Shown: positions 11,176 through 22,179 of the stretch, in pieces
Layout of the letters: each line of letters starts with the position of its first letter
Position numbering within the stretch: the first letter of the stretch is position 1
Assembly: GCA_944472135.2 (NCBI GenBank)
Contig: OX235262.1
Coordinates: forward strand, 27,079,362-27,143,361
Direction: 5' to 3'
DNA: 64,000 nt
Origin: Trichobilharzia regenti
Lineage: Eukaryota; Platyhelminthes; Trematoda; Strigeidida; Schistosomatidae
Position numbers and translations under genes: made by a program
The notes under the pieces: model-generated
Seen by the model: the letters and a program-made list of their open reading frames with translations, nothing else
Told to the model about the DNA's origin: nothing
The model's database searches: none

Positions 11176-11310
11176 AATCAATTTTTTTTACTAAACACCA
11201 GCCATAATAACAATGGTAGTAATAGTAGTATTCATTATGATAGTAATAACCATATTTATTTTTCTGTTTGTTTTTGTTCTCCTCCGATGTTTTGTTTTAA
11301 AAAAACCTAG

Positions 11311-11496
11311 TACGCTGATCCAGTTGCAGACTTTATTGACAAATGGCACGCTTTTCGATATCGGTTGTTTAGAGAATCCTGTGTATATCATCGTGGTAAT
11401 TATGTGAAAGATTTAAGTCATTTGGGTAGACCAATTAATCAAGTTGTTATTTTGGATAATTCACCAGCATCGTATATGTTTCATGCAAGTCATGCT
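11311..11496 (+). CDS. CTDSPL: SCP/CTDSPL-like phosphatase, exon 2 of 3 visible
   Basis: This 62-codon exon lies between acceptor CCTAG and donor GTAAGT and joins the previous exon in phase 0 (SLAK | [12 protein letters not shown]). It encodes [19 protein letters not shown] and [14 protein letters not shown]. The latter holds the HAD motif III aspartate-asparagine (LDNSP) that helps bind Mg2+. Conservation with animal SCPs is very high. The exon is intact with no stops. Confidence 0.95.
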
Positions 11497-12204
11497 GTAA
11501 GTAGTTTATTTTCTATTTTTCTTTTTCCTCTTCTTTTTCGCCTTAGTATTGTCAAAAAAAGAATTCACTTCAAGTATTGCAATTGATTAGGGAGCTAGGC
11601 GCTCGACTTCCAACCAGTTGTTTGGGTCATGGACCTGGAACCTTGCTCCACCTATCGAAATATGGGCAGTCAGGTGATATAATAATAAGTGTGTGTTGCT
11701 CATAGCCAACTGCATGGAATTGCAATTAGTTGTTGAGTACTATTCATTCATTGTATCATTGATGAACTTATTTATCAGCTGTAACATATTACACTTTAAT
11801 TATTCATGTTAAAAGGTGTGAATAGTCTTCATCTATTGACTGACTAGCTATGATACATTGAGTAACAATGTTTATCCGTTCGTTAATTGTTCTCTTCTTA
11901 AAAAGGTCGGTTGTATAAACCTTTTTTTAGATATAGATTTATTATTTACAAGTGTTGATAATATGCAATAATCTATCTCCCACAGTCAGCACTCACTGTG
12001 ACTGTTCTTATTATGCTTTGGCTTAGACACGCTTAGACATGCGTGACACTACTATAAGTGATATGTGACCTAAATCACTTGCGGTGGTGTCTATAGGTAC
12101 ACCCATCCCTGATCACCATCTAAGTCATCAAAACTCTGTTATTATTCGTTGCTTTTCTCAACCGTCTCCTTTTTAAGAGTTTATGAAGTTGCTGACTTTC
12201 TATG

Positions 12205-12450
12205 ATGAGTCCCGACTGCGATAGCTACTACCTGGATGTGGTAGTGGTGTTTGGGCCTGTGCACTGTGATGACTCAACGAACTACGCTAATTGGAATTAA
12301 TGTTCCTGCAGGTGTTCTGCCATTATAATAGTCGTTTGAATAACGGTCAGACTAAAAGCAAACAATTACCATCATAGTTGTAGGTTGCTTATACTATGTT
12401 GGGGGTCTGTGAGTGAAGTTTTACTTTGGGGAATAGGGATGTGGATGTAA
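12205..12450 (+). repeat. R2 repeat (R1-related), partial
   Basis: The sequence is shared with 18840-19215 (GGAATTAATGTTCCT, GGTCAGACTAAAAGCAA-type and GTAGGTTGCTTATACTATGT segments). It is a looser relative of R1 at 3245 and 26333. The boundaries are approximate. Confidence 0.55.
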
Positions 12451-13001
12451 CAGCAGTAAGGTGTTTCTCTTCGAAGACCAGCATGGAATTTATACTGTTT
12501 CTGCATTTTGGAGTAGTGGTGGTGGTGGGGGGGTTAGAAAAATTCGTCTCCGAAGATTGTACATGTCGACGTGAAAAAAAAAGAAACGATGGCTAGGTGT
12601 AGTACTACTAAATCTATAAAGTTACTATCTGCTGTGGTAGATTGTTTAGAGAAATAGAGTCTACTTGAATGTGGTTCACATGACATTTGGGACGCATAGT
12701 GTGATTATTAGTAACAAATCTCATAATTACAAGTGTGTGTTCGTATTTCACCTTCAATTTGTTTGGCTAACTGATCAACACAGAACTTTGCATAAAAGTA
12801 AGTCAGTTGAAGTTATCAAGATGTCAACTCTCCATTACCTCATACATATGGCTGCATGAGTTCAATGAGGGTATCTTGATTAGTACAGCTTATTTTTCCC
12901 ACACTCCTTTTTATAGTCAAACATTGTAGAAGGATGAATATATGGTCAATGCACTCTTATCCGGGGCTAAAACCCATTTGGTTTTCTCAGGGGTTTTTTT
13001 T

Positions 13002-13022
13002 GGGGGTGGGTGGGGTGGAGGG
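13002..13022 (+). other. Potential G-quadruplex tract
   Basis: Four runs of at least three G separated by 1-4 bases (GGGGGTGGGTGGGGTGGAGG and one more G), unusual in this AT-rich intron. It lies on the coding strand of the phosphatase gene. Confidence 0.6.
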
Positions 13023-13544
13023 TAGCTCCGTTTACTGTTGGCAGGATTATAGAACCTACCATCTGAGGTACTATGCTAGTCAAGCTAATCCTCTTTGATA
13101 TCGATCTGTATGTATTTATGTAAAAACATGATTTGGATAAGAGAAATATTTTATTAAGTATTCTAAACGTTAATATATTCTGTTCCCTACCTACTTAGCT
13201 CATGCTGAAGACTCAGTTTCTCTATTTCATAGCACATAATAATGCTCATCTGAAGAATGTAAATTATGTGACACCATGAATTTTCATATTCTTACAGATT
13301 CATTATGCTACTAGGGAATGTAAAATCGTGTCTTAGTTACCTTTAATCTAGTAAAATATTAACATTCATTGTTAGATTCTGGAGGATTTGTGTGTGTGTA
13401 TATATATACTGGAAAAAATCGTTGTCAACCTAGTTTTTTCTGATTGTTAATGGCTGTCAACAACAGGTGTCAGTTACGTTGAACAAACTCGCGTTCTCAA
13501 ACCCACACAGCTGTATAAGAGCTGAAATGGTAAAAACCAAGTGT

Positions 13545-14260
13545 ATCCGTCAGAGATGTCCACTATCTCCCTTTCTGTTTTATTTGTATCTGTTTTCGAC
13601 ATAGAACTTTGCACCGATGTGCAGCAGTTCAAGTCGCCACACTCCATGTAGCACACAAAGCAAGAGAAGAAAGTACAAGAAATACAAAATAGGAACAGTA
13701 GACAGACATATGAGACAATAGGAATAGTAATACTGAAGAACAGTATAGTTTTATTGGATATTATAAGTCATAAGGAGTGGATGTATCTGCGTCACTAAGA
13801 ACGATTTTGAGCCATATCACCGATTGTTCCCAGCCATTGGTTTTTACCGTCCCGAGGACCCCAACCAGTCAGGAAGTCTACACCTTCCTACGTGACTGGC
13901 TTAAACTGGCTGTTGTGGATTTCATTGACTGATGATGTCATATTTTTGTTTGACCTCCACTAGCTCTTTTCCAGCCTGACCATATGTCAGCTAACATTGC
14001 CCATCAAGGATGTCATCATAGATGTATTAATAGATACAACTCTAGCTAATCTTAGTGACTTAAGGATTGACTTGTTACTAGGGGACAGTCTTGTTGATTT
14101 CAAGTATGTGGATGATATTCTCATCATAGATGACCACACTGACAAAATGCAGATTCTTCTAAACAACTTGAACAACAATCTTCGAATCGTTTCACATGCG
14201 ATTCGGCCCTGTGAAACGTAAGGTCATGCTGTAGCACTGGTCAGGACCGACTTCTAATTT
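13545..14260 (-). mobile_element. LINE A insertion with 5' inversion
   Basis: From 13545 to about 14003 the minus strand is the LINE A C-terminus and 3' UTR. From about 14003 the same LINE continues on the plus strand as its RT region (DSLVDFKYVDDILIIDDHTD, then KMQILLNNLNNNLR). In the element the RT lies upstream of the C-terminus, so this is the expected product of twin-primed reverse transcription: 3' part in sense, 5' part inverted. Confidence 0.75.
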
Positions 14261-14269
14261 AAAGATAAC

Positions 14270-14400
14270 GAGTGGACTGGTCGAGATTGTTGGTCCTTTC
14301 ACACATGTAGATGTTGATGGTGACTTTCAGTGGGATCCAGATACGCGTTTCGTCCTTTTCGAGACTCATCAGCATTTCAACTGGAAATGCAAATTAACAT
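14270..14400 (-). mobile_element. SINE A fragment with hammerhead core
   Basis: The minus strand carries CTGATGA, a short stem II, GAAACGCGTATC and TGGATCCCACTG, the hammerhead-bearing part of a SINE resembling the schistosome SM-alpha family. The core spans about 14332-14373. An 8-base segment lies between the CCAG half of stem I and the core, so stem I is displaced. Confidence 0.6.
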
Positions 14401-14420
14401 AAAAACAAATAATAAATGTG

Positions 14421-14605
14421 ACGTGCTCCACTATAGACAGTTTTCGTGGTCCAGTGGATAATGCTTTGGGGTTTGAAATGATGGATGGAGTGTTCGAGTC
14501 TCAGTGGGACATCGTCACTTTCTGGGAATTCTGGTAAATCTAGATGAGGAGTCGCAAATAGGACGAAATGCGCATTCTGAATTCCACTATCAGTCACCGT
14601 CAACC
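14421..14605 (+). mobile_element. SINE A, plus-strand copy
   Basis: A tRNA-like head (GTGGTCCAGTGGATAATGC, B-box-like GTTCGAGTCTC) is followed by a decayed hammerhead region (GATGAGGAGTC ... GACGAAATGCGCATTC). It faces the minus-strand SINE A fragment at 14270-14400. Confidence 0.65.
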
Positions 14606-14740
14606 AAAATAACTTGTTTTCTCTACCTTTGTCTGCCTTTGTATGCTACATAGACTGTGGCAACATGAACTGATCAGCTTCTGTGCAAAGTTCTATGTTG
14701 TGTAACTCAATCTGTCAGTCAGTTAGTCAGTCTTCCTAGG
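14606..14740 (+). mobile_element. LINE A 3' end fragment
   Basis: A match to the last roughly 110 bp of LINE A, ending GTGCAAAGTTCTATGTTG and then a (TCAG)n-like tail (CAGTCAGTTAGTCAGTC). Confidence 0.6.
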
Positions 14741-14872
14741 ATTCAAACTCCAGTTAGATTACTGGGCTGTATAGGTTGCAGCCAATCACATCCTTTTGTT
14801 TGAGATCAACTTTTTCCTCTCGGAAATATTCTACAATCGTGTGATTGCTTTTTTTGTTGTTGTTATCTTTAG

Positions 14873-15919
14873 GTTCAAATCTCATCGTGGTTCGATGATG
14901 CAAATGATCGTGTTCTATTAGATTTAATCCCTTATTTTGAGAAACTTGCAACTCAACCGAATGTTGTTGATTTTCTTAAGAATAATGTTCCGCCTACTCC
15001 ATTTGCTGCCGTCGGTACAGTTGGTTTACCTGCAAGTTTATTTCCGCATACAGCATTTCCTGTTAGTGGTAAATCCACTGCTGATGGTAACTCAATAATA
15101 TCGAGTATAAAACGTCCAACTGTTGCATCTCCATTTCCAGTATCTTCTGCTGATAATCGCTCTCAAAATCAAAATCAAATGTCATCCACTAATACTATCA
15201 CCAATGCTCCTTCGACTACTATTGCCACTACTACTACTTGTACGACTGTTTCAACACCTATAGAATCTAAAACAATAGTAGGTTCAACTAACTCTGATAC
15301 CCTACCGGTTATCACTAAATTAATACCATCTAGCAGTGGTCCTACACTAACACCTGTAGCAAAGAAACAAGATGTTTCCACTTTTCCAGCGCCTTTATCT
15401 TTAGCCGCCTATGTACCTATCACTTCACCGTCATCTTTGAATGCTATAGCTAGTAGCAAAGTATATCCAAGCAGTAGTTCAGTGCAAACATTTATCCCTG
15501 TTACCAATACAAATTTATCCAATTCATTATTATCATCATCAAATGAAACTGTATCACCACCACCATCATCATCACCACCACCACCTCAAATATCTGAAGA
15601 AGTCTCAGGTATTTCATCGGTATCATCGCCAAAGTCTTCAACAAATCAATCCTGTCACATTCCTTGTGTTGTTGTTAAATCTACTGAACAGAATTCAGCT
15701 GTGAATAAGCAAAAGATTGCATTGAATTCATCATATCATCAAAAGAAACCATTGCATACAAATAAACGATTTGTTAATGTATCAAATTATTTCAAATCGA
15801 ATCCACATACTACTAATAATACTACTAATACGACTGCTACTACTACTATTACAACTACAACTACTGTAATTGGTGAAAATCATGATCGTCGTCCATTATC
15901 ATCGGATAAAAAGAAGTGA
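14873..15919 (+). CDS. CTDSPL: SCP/CTDSPL-like phosphatase, terminal exon with long Ser/Thr-rich tail
   Basis: The exon opens after TTTAG at 14872 in phase 0 (SHA | VQISSWFDD) and runs 348 codons to TGA at 15917-15919. The first 40 or so residues finish the phosphatase domain (LLDLIPYFEKLATQPNVVDF). They are followed by about 300 residues rich in Ser, Thr, Asn and Pro, with SPPPSSSPPPPQ and long Thr runs, and a basic end (RRPLSSDKKK). Vertebrate SCPs normally end soon after the domain. The tail looks disordered; its function is unknown. No frame damage is seen. Confidence 0.93.
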   Translation, partial: VQISSWFDDANDRVLLDLIPYFEKLATQPNVVDFLKNNVPPTPFAAVGTVGLPASLFPHTAFPVSGKSTADGNSIISSIKRPTVASPFPVSSADNRSQNQNQMSSTNTITNAPSTTIATTTTCTTVSTPIESKTIVGSTNSDTLPVITKLIPSSSGPTLTPVAKKQDVSTFPAPLSLAAYVPITSPSSLNAIASSKVYPSSSSVQTFIPVTNTNLSNSLLSSSNETVSPPPSSSPPPPQISEEVSGISSVSSPKSSTNQSCHIPCVVVKSTEQNSAVNKQKIALNSSYHQKKPLHTNKRFVNVSNYFKSNPHTTNNTTNTTATTTITTTTTVIGENHDRRPLSSDKKK

Positions 15920-16172
15920 TGATATGCAATGAGATGAGAAGTGTCATTCATTCAATTGAGATGTAACCTATCCGGCTATTCGTATTGATTGATTGACTGG
16001 CTGACTGATATTATTTGGTGTGTGTGTATGGTAATGAGATTACTGACTTGAGTTAGTCTCATCTTCCTTCTTCACCTTCAGAATTAGTCAGTTAGTTAGT
16101 TAGTTAGTTAATCATTCATCTTAAACCATTGTGCCAAAAAAAGACATGCTTTTCATTCGAACAACACATCAC

Positions 16173-16178
16173 AATAAA
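16173..16178 (+). promoter_or_regulatory. Candidate polyadenylation signal AATAAA
   Basis: This is the first canonical AATAAA after the stop codon of the phosphatase gene, about 255 bp downstream. It is in the expected orientation but unproven. Confidence 0.4.
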
Positions 16179-17560
16179 GCGCCTATACATGTAGACTTTT
16201 AAATATTTTCCCTCAGGCATGTTTGAGATGATTTTCGCGGTCAATAGCCGGTGTTTTTTTCACTACTACACTCTTGTCGCTCTCTCCCTCTCTCTCTTAC
16301 ACACATACACAGTCTGTCACTCTCTTTTCTATCTGTCTCATGTACGCAATAGTGATCAAGTCTAATTAATTTTGTTAGAAATATAGATTTCTGTTTGCTC
16401 AATAATAGTAATACTACTACCACTATGTAGTACTACTGAGAGTGATAATAGTAGTACTGCTGATGATGATAATAATGATAATAGTAGTAATGTATCCCTC
16501 CATATATTATTCTCCTCACTGTATTCTTGTTTATAGTGTGAAAGATTTATTTGTCGTACAGGGGAGAGAATGCACACTGGTATGTATATTAATTTGTGTG
16601 TGTGTGTGCATGTGCGTTTGTGTACCTGCATAGGCGCATATATTTTGTATAGTACTCAAGTATGCCACTGAGTGACTACTTTTAGCATATACTCCAGCTG
16701 ATATATATACATATATTTATTTAATTTCACTGAAAATTTTTCTCTATTTTGGAGATTTTAGTTTTATTATTTGTATTTACAGTGAAAAGTTAACTGTCCT
16801 ATCTTCCTCTTTTTCGTCTCCAGTCTTCTTGATCTTCTTTTATCCAAAGATGTTAGTTGACTTTCATATTTAACTTTGAGATAAAATAAATAGTTTAGTT
16901 GTATTTTATTCATTCAAAGTACTTTTGATTTTGTATTTGCGTATTTCGAATTCATATTTCGAGCTAACAACATTGGACATTTATTATTCTTATTATTTAC
17001 GTGCAATATACACTGCTAATCAGAGATTTATTCATCTTTCTTGTGTCCCGGCCCCTACCCCGGCAGCCCACCCCAGCGCCTTCCCCAATTCCCGATATCA
17101 CTTTCTCCTCTTCAATGTATTATTTGAACAACTTTTCAAGCTTTATTTTTCATTTCACATCAATCTACTCATCATCATCAGCAGCAGCATCATCATCATC
17201 GTCATTCATTATTATTTGTATATTTGCATTTTGCGTAATATGTTGTGATGTGATTACATTTCTTATTACGTTGATTATTTATTTAATTTATTTATTCATT
17301 ATTATTGCTATTATCGCCATCATCATCGCTGTCATCTTCTCTTGGTTTATACTCACTCACTCCCTCCTTACAGCATATTCACAGTAATCTCATGTTTATT
17401 TTAACTGGTGATGTAATATATTTAGCCTCGAATGTATACTTATACATTATTTTTATTTTATTTTTGAAGATACTACTTAATTTGGCTTGGTTTGTGTTTT
17501 TGTTTATTTTTATTGCTTTTTTTGTGTGGCTTTTCTCTAACTCGTCTTTAACTATTCACC

Positions 17561-17605
<45 letters not shown>
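17561..17605. repeat. (TTA)n microsatellite
   Basis: About 15 TTA units in a row. Confidence 0.9.
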
Positions 17606-18661
17606 TATACATATACACCTCTTTTGGCCAGTTAGGGAGTGTTGTTAGGTAGTTGTAACCACTTTCTCTTACACTATTAATGTTGTTTCTTTTTGGTGGT
17701 CTTGTCCTGATTTTATATTTACACTTATTCACCTCTGTCTGTCTGTCTCTCTGCTCTATCTCTCTAGGCGCGCACACACACACACACACACACGTTCGTT
17801 CACATACCCAAAGATCAACCAGATTGTGCTTATTGTGTTTATAGACTGTGTATTAACGTGAAGTGTGTATTTGAATCTCTCTCTTCGAATACCTTTGAAG
17901 AATGAAAGACTACAGATATATATATGTATACATACTACCAAGATTCTTTACCAGTATAGTATAGAAGAGATATTAATTCCTTCTCTATTGATTTCTGTCC
18001 GGTTTTTCGTTTGTATTTTTCTTTTCGTCTATACATATATACATACTGTATATGCTGACTTGTTTACAAGCTGTTTTAATTTCAGATTTTCGTTTATTTC
18101 TCCCGCCCTACCCCCCCCCCATTTCCATCCAAAAATAGAGTGAATCACGCGCACAACAGAGAAACACACAATGCTTGTGTGTATGTGTACGTGTGTATGT
18201 TGTATATGTTTGTATATTGTGTGTGTGTATATGCGTACTGGTGGTAGTGAGATATTTTTCCCTGTTTATTTTACTGGAATCTAACAATAGGTGTTGGATA
18301 GGCGCGTGTACACACACAAATACACACACACATGCATAGAGACATACATACATACACGTGTATCTATATTTGGTGCCTTTCACAATTTAATTTTGATCCT
18401 TTATTGTAAAATAAACAAAAGATGAAAAGAGAAACTTATTCATGAAAAAAGAAAAGAAAACGTGTGTATTGAGTTTCTTTTATTCTTTTGGTTAACTTGT
18501 TGTGCGCTGATGATTTCATAATTAGTTAGTTAGTTAGCTGTTCATGGTATTCGTTAGGGTTAGTATCCTGAAGGTGATCCTTACTACCAGAGACTTATCG
18601 AAAGGAATGAGATAGATGTCAGTTCAATGTTGAATATTTTGTCAACTGTTATCGTTTATGA

Positions 18662-18800
18662 TTGGTGTATGGTGACTAGCAGTGGAATCCAGGCTGCGCA
18701 TTTCGTCCTGTTTGGGACTCGTTATCTGGATGTACCTGCATTTCCCAGTGAGTGATGATGATGTTCCCACTGAGGCTGAAACCAATCAATCGACGGGAAA
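18662..18800 (-). mobile_element. SINE A copy with decayed hammerhead
   Basis: The minus strand reads TACATCCAG, ATAACGA in place of CTGANGA, AGTCCCAAACAGGAC, GAAATGCGCAGC and CTGGATTCCACTG. Stem I (ATCCAG/CTGGAT) and stem II (GTCC/GGAC) survive, but the core is mutated. Confidence 0.65.
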
Positions 18801-18839
18801 ATCTAAAATTCAATTAAATGATGTCGTTTATTTTATTTT

Positions 18840-19215
18840 GACCGATAGCTGCTACCTTTGGATGGTGTGCTGGTTGCACTTGAATATCGCTATCAGCCAA
18901 CGAGCTGTACTGGCTGGAATTAATGTTCCTCCGGGTTCTACTATTATAGAAAAATCTTTTGGATAGTAGTTAGACTAAAAGCAATTACCGTCATATTGTA
19001 GGCTGTTTATACTATTTTGTGGGTCTGTGGGTAACCACCGTGAGTTGTTTCCTTTTGATGACCACCATGGCGGCTATTATGTTGCCTTACCATTCTGAAA
19101 AGGGGAGGGGTTGGAAAATACCGACCCCGAGAATTATACACCCCCCACTTGCCTTGCCGGTAATAAGACCTAAGTAAGGACTTAACTGCAAACACTACTT
19201 CAAACAGGTTGTGTG
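18840..19215 (+). repeat. R2 repeat copy
   Basis: Shares long blocks with 12205-12450 and looser similarity with R1 (AGCTACCTTTGG, CAACGAGCTGTACTGGCTGG, TAGTAGTTAGACTAAAAGC). The right boundary is uncertain. Nothing coding was recognised. Confidence 0.55.
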
Positions 19216-19589
19216 TGAGCGACTTGAAGCAGTTGTCTCTTTGCCTCATGCAACATCAGTTCTCCTTGTGTTCCGGGTACACCAAGAAGAAATTAACTTT
19301 CATGGAAGGGATCAGCTGGAAAATAATGATTGCTTACACCCTTTTAATGAGCATACATTCTTTCCATACTATTACACTTCATTTCAGCTAATTAGTTGAT
19401 GTGAATCAGTCTCACCAATTTTAGGCAGAATTTGCGATGATACACACATATGCATATCCATCTCCTTTTCTGTATTCTGGTATTTTCTAGTCCTTTAGGA
19501 AGACTCAAAACTTTAGTTCCAAGAAAAACTATATTCAGTTTAAATGTAGTGAACTTAATTTGCTATTTCGCAGCGCATTGGGGTGTGTG
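19216..19589. other. Unassigned stretch
   Basis: Short ORFs only; no recognised exon or repeat boundary. Confidence 0.5.
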
Positions 19590-19765
19590 CTTTAGTTAGA
19601 TTCGAAAAGAATAACCTAGTGACGTTTGAAATGATAGATGTTGGGTTTGAGTGTCAGTTAGGAACACCATGAGTCACTGGAGAAGCACGTATGTCCGGTC
19701 GATGAGTTCAAAACGGGACGAAACATGCCTCCTGGGTTTTACTTTTAGCCTCCCCCACTGAACAA
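19590..19765 (+). mobile_element. SINE A, plus-strand copy
   Basis: Carries GGTTTGAGTGTC (B-box-like), then TCGATGA in the core position, GTTCAAAACGGGAC, GAAACATGCC and TCCTGG. Core positions C3 and U4 look transposed, so it should not cleave. Confidence 0.6.
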
Positions 19766-20149
19766 GTACTCCAGCTTAGAACGAAGCATCCTTTGAAATG
19801 AGCCCACTCCAGGTATACCAAACAGAAATCACAAATATAAATAGGAGTAAATATATACTTGTAAGGTGTTTCAATCAAGACATAACTATTGTTTTATCCT
19901 GTCTGATTTTGACATTCTAGATAGCTGCATCTGTTTTTTTGATTAGGTAGTGAAGATTGCATGTAACTGTGTGAGTTTCTTATAGCAATCTCCCATAGTC
20001 ACTATGAATTAGTTTGATCGAAGCTTCTTTTAAGCATTTGTGTCACTAGTTAAATCGTCATTTTACCATAAAAAGTACTCTGAAAGTTTGTTGATTATAT
20101 CTCTGTCATCCGTCTAGACACTCTCTGTGCGCGATCCTCATAACAGGTA

Positions 20150-20830
20150 TAATAATAATAATTTATTCTTCACGTTTCAAGTGAAATATAGGGCTTCAGA
20201 GGATTTCAGATCTACCTACAAGCCTTAATTTCTTCTCCATATTGTCTTCTCCATGTCCAAGCCGTCGCTTCCCACTTGGGTTTTCTTCTGGACAGTTTAG
20301 TGTTTGGTGTCACTTCAATGTCTTCTTAGAGACTGTCTGGATATTTGTTGGGTAATAGGGTTGTTGGCTGTTTTTGCTACTTGCTTATCCTTTCTGGCTG
20401 GACATCTAATTTCCAGTATCCAGCGAAGACAGCTAGCCGTTAATGAAAGTATTCAGAAGCCTTTTGAAAGTGTCCTTCCTAGTATGTATGCTAAGTCTTT
20501 AAACGATACAGAAACCCTAATTTGACAGTAGTGTTGAAGATCTGAGAATCTTGTTCTTTATGCTGAGTGCGGGAGATTTCCACACCAATTTTTTAGCGTA
20601 CTGAACGCCTGTTTTGCTCCTCCAATCATGCATGGCCTTGACGTTATCAGCTGTGCTGCCTGTATCTGAGGTGTTGCCGTCCAGGCAAGTGGAAGAAACG
20701 ACTTCTTATAAATTTCTCCTATTAATGATGACTGGTGTTTGTTGTTGTTGGTTGGTTGGTTATCTTCGTTACCTTCGTCTTCTCTATGTTCACTTGAAGT
20801 TATTCCTTCGCTACTTCTTTTCGATAGTGC
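20150..20830 (-). mobile_element. LINE B 3' half
   Basis: The left end shows (TAA)n then the reverse complement of the LINE B 3' end (TTCAAGTGAAATATAGGGCTT). The body extends to the TTCACTTGAAGTTATT segment that corresponds to the region after the FADD box in other copies. Heavily frameshifted. Confidence 0.65.
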
Positions 20831-21299
20831 GTGACACGAGATGTAATAATTATTTCTATTCGTTCCTTGATTTCCGTATGGAAGAACATAGGACGTCAGA
20901 AACACACCGTTACACTCGGATCTATGCCATCGCTTTTGTATGGCTACACGATTTTCTTACAAGCTTTCATTTCCTCCTTACATAACACTGTAACATCCAA
21001 CTCTTTGCTCACCATACAGGTACCACTCGACAGTCTGATGTATGATGGTTACGAATGTAAAAAGATGATTTTTATTGCTAACCTCACTAGAGGTTCAGTA
21101 GTAAAACGTGTTTAATCATTTACTACTACACATATGATAAGTGTAAGTGAGAAAGCCAAAAAACACGTTTTCTAAAATTCATTTATGCAGTTTCATAGAA
21201 AATTCCTCTTCATTGATGTGTTGCCATCTAATCGCAGCATGCTTTTAGAAAAAGTAACCTTTTATATATGCTAAGTCCAAAGATCAGACTGATATTGAA
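20831..21299. other. Unassigned stretch
   Basis: A short open segment after CATACAG at about 21038 could mimic an exon, but it has no recognisable domain and I do not call it. Otherwise AT-rich sequence. Confidence 0.4.
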
Positions 21300-21510
21300 A
21301 GTCAAGCGTTGGTTTCCAGGGATTTGATTGGTTTTCAGGGTTTCATCATGAAGTGACATTGATTAGAAGACCATTGGAAAAACTGTAAGGAGTATTGGAC
21401 AGCTGTTTCCATTGTCCTAGTTTGGGACCGGCTCTTCAACAGTACGCACACACTGAGGTTCGAACCCAGAACCCCCTGGTTGCATGGCGAGCATGTAGAC
21501 CATTAAGGTA
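21300..21510 (-). mobile_element. SINE B, minus-strand copy
   Basis: On the minus strand: a tRNA-like head with GGTTCGAACC-type B box, GCGTACTG, TTGAAGA (hammerhead core with C3 to U), GGTCCCAAACTAGGAC, GGAAACAGCTGTC and the SINE B tail. Confidence 0.7.
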
Positions 21511-22179
21511 CCTTGTACTTTAGTAACATAAAAAATTTTTCTGTTACTGGATATCACTGACCAAAGGTGGATTATAAATACGAAGTGTGTAATTGACTAC
21601 CGCTTTACAACTGCCCACATTATTGGAAGTTGATTCCTTTCTGAAATACCTGGAAGAGAAAGAGCATTAGTGTTGTTTGATTGCAGAGCCTAGCGGACAG
21701 CTACTTGAGGTCGACAATACACGACTACACGTATCCAGAGTGGATTTTTGGAGTTGTGTGTAAGTTGGGATGTACATGTCTTATGATCAACCTTTACTAA
21801 TCACCTCTTTTCCTAAATCGTGAAAGCAACATGACTAGCTTGCTGGTAATCAGTACGACTTCACTCATAGACCCGCAAAATAGTGACGCTAATTGGTCTA
21901 GCCTAGAGACGTTTCTGTCATAGTAAGACCTGCAGGAAAATGGTTTCCAGCTAGTTTGGTTCATTGAGATATACAAATGTAATTATTACTTTCGCGTATC
22001 AGATATCGGGCGAGAGATTTCCATGTTAAAATACAGTAGTTTATTTAACACAAATTTCTAAAATATTATATCTTTGAAAATGGTTAATTGAAAGGAATTT
22101 CAAATATAAGAGGACACGATGGTCTCAGGTTACAGTTATTCAGTATCGTTTTAGTTGTCAATACCAAGTAAATTATTCA
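21511..22179. other. Mostly unassigned; R1/R2-like scrap at 21865-21965
   Basis: A minus-strand scrap resembling R1/R2 (GACCTGCAGGAAAATGG, CAGCTAGTTTGG) lies at 21865-21965. The rest shows no gene or element I can name. Confidence 0.4.

Larger units (their letters stand above)
3859..11310 (+). other. 7.45-kb intron of the phosphatase gene, packed with repeats
   Basis: The intron runs from GTATGT at 3859 to AACCTAG at 11304-11310. It contains a (TA)n tract, SINE C and SINE B copies, LINE A, B and C fragments and a PLE B unit. Stretches 4410-5255, 7776-8744 and 9356-9563 show only AT-rich or tetranucleotide (AAGT)n sequence, and no exon was recognised in them. Confidence 0.85.
11497..14872 (+). 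other. 3.4-kb intron of the phosphatase gene
   Basis: The intron runs from GTAAGT to TTTAG. Positions 11500-12200 and 12450-13540 contain no recognised exon or element, apart from a G-rich tract near 13.0 kb. The rest is R2, LINE A and SINE A material. Confidence 0.85.
15920..18420 (+). other. Probable 3' UTR and low-complexity flank of the phosphatase gene
   Basis: The sequence is rich in TG/CA, TAG and TTA microsatellites, CT-rich tracts and A/T runs. Short ORFs here are simple-sequence products. AATAAA hexamers occur at 16173, 16885 and 18410, so transcript ends could lie anywhere in this stretch. No transposon with coding features was recognised. Confidence 0.55.

Noticed and set aside
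17001..17387. Several 60-128 codon ORFs in 16-18.4 kb
   Set aside because: They are translations of TTA, ATC, TG/CA and CT simple repeats, with no domain or splice support.
20614..21115. Open stretch after a CAG acceptor near 21038 that could be an exon
   Set aside because: No recognisable domain and no partner exon; most of the ORFs here are the antisense strand of a LINE B copy.
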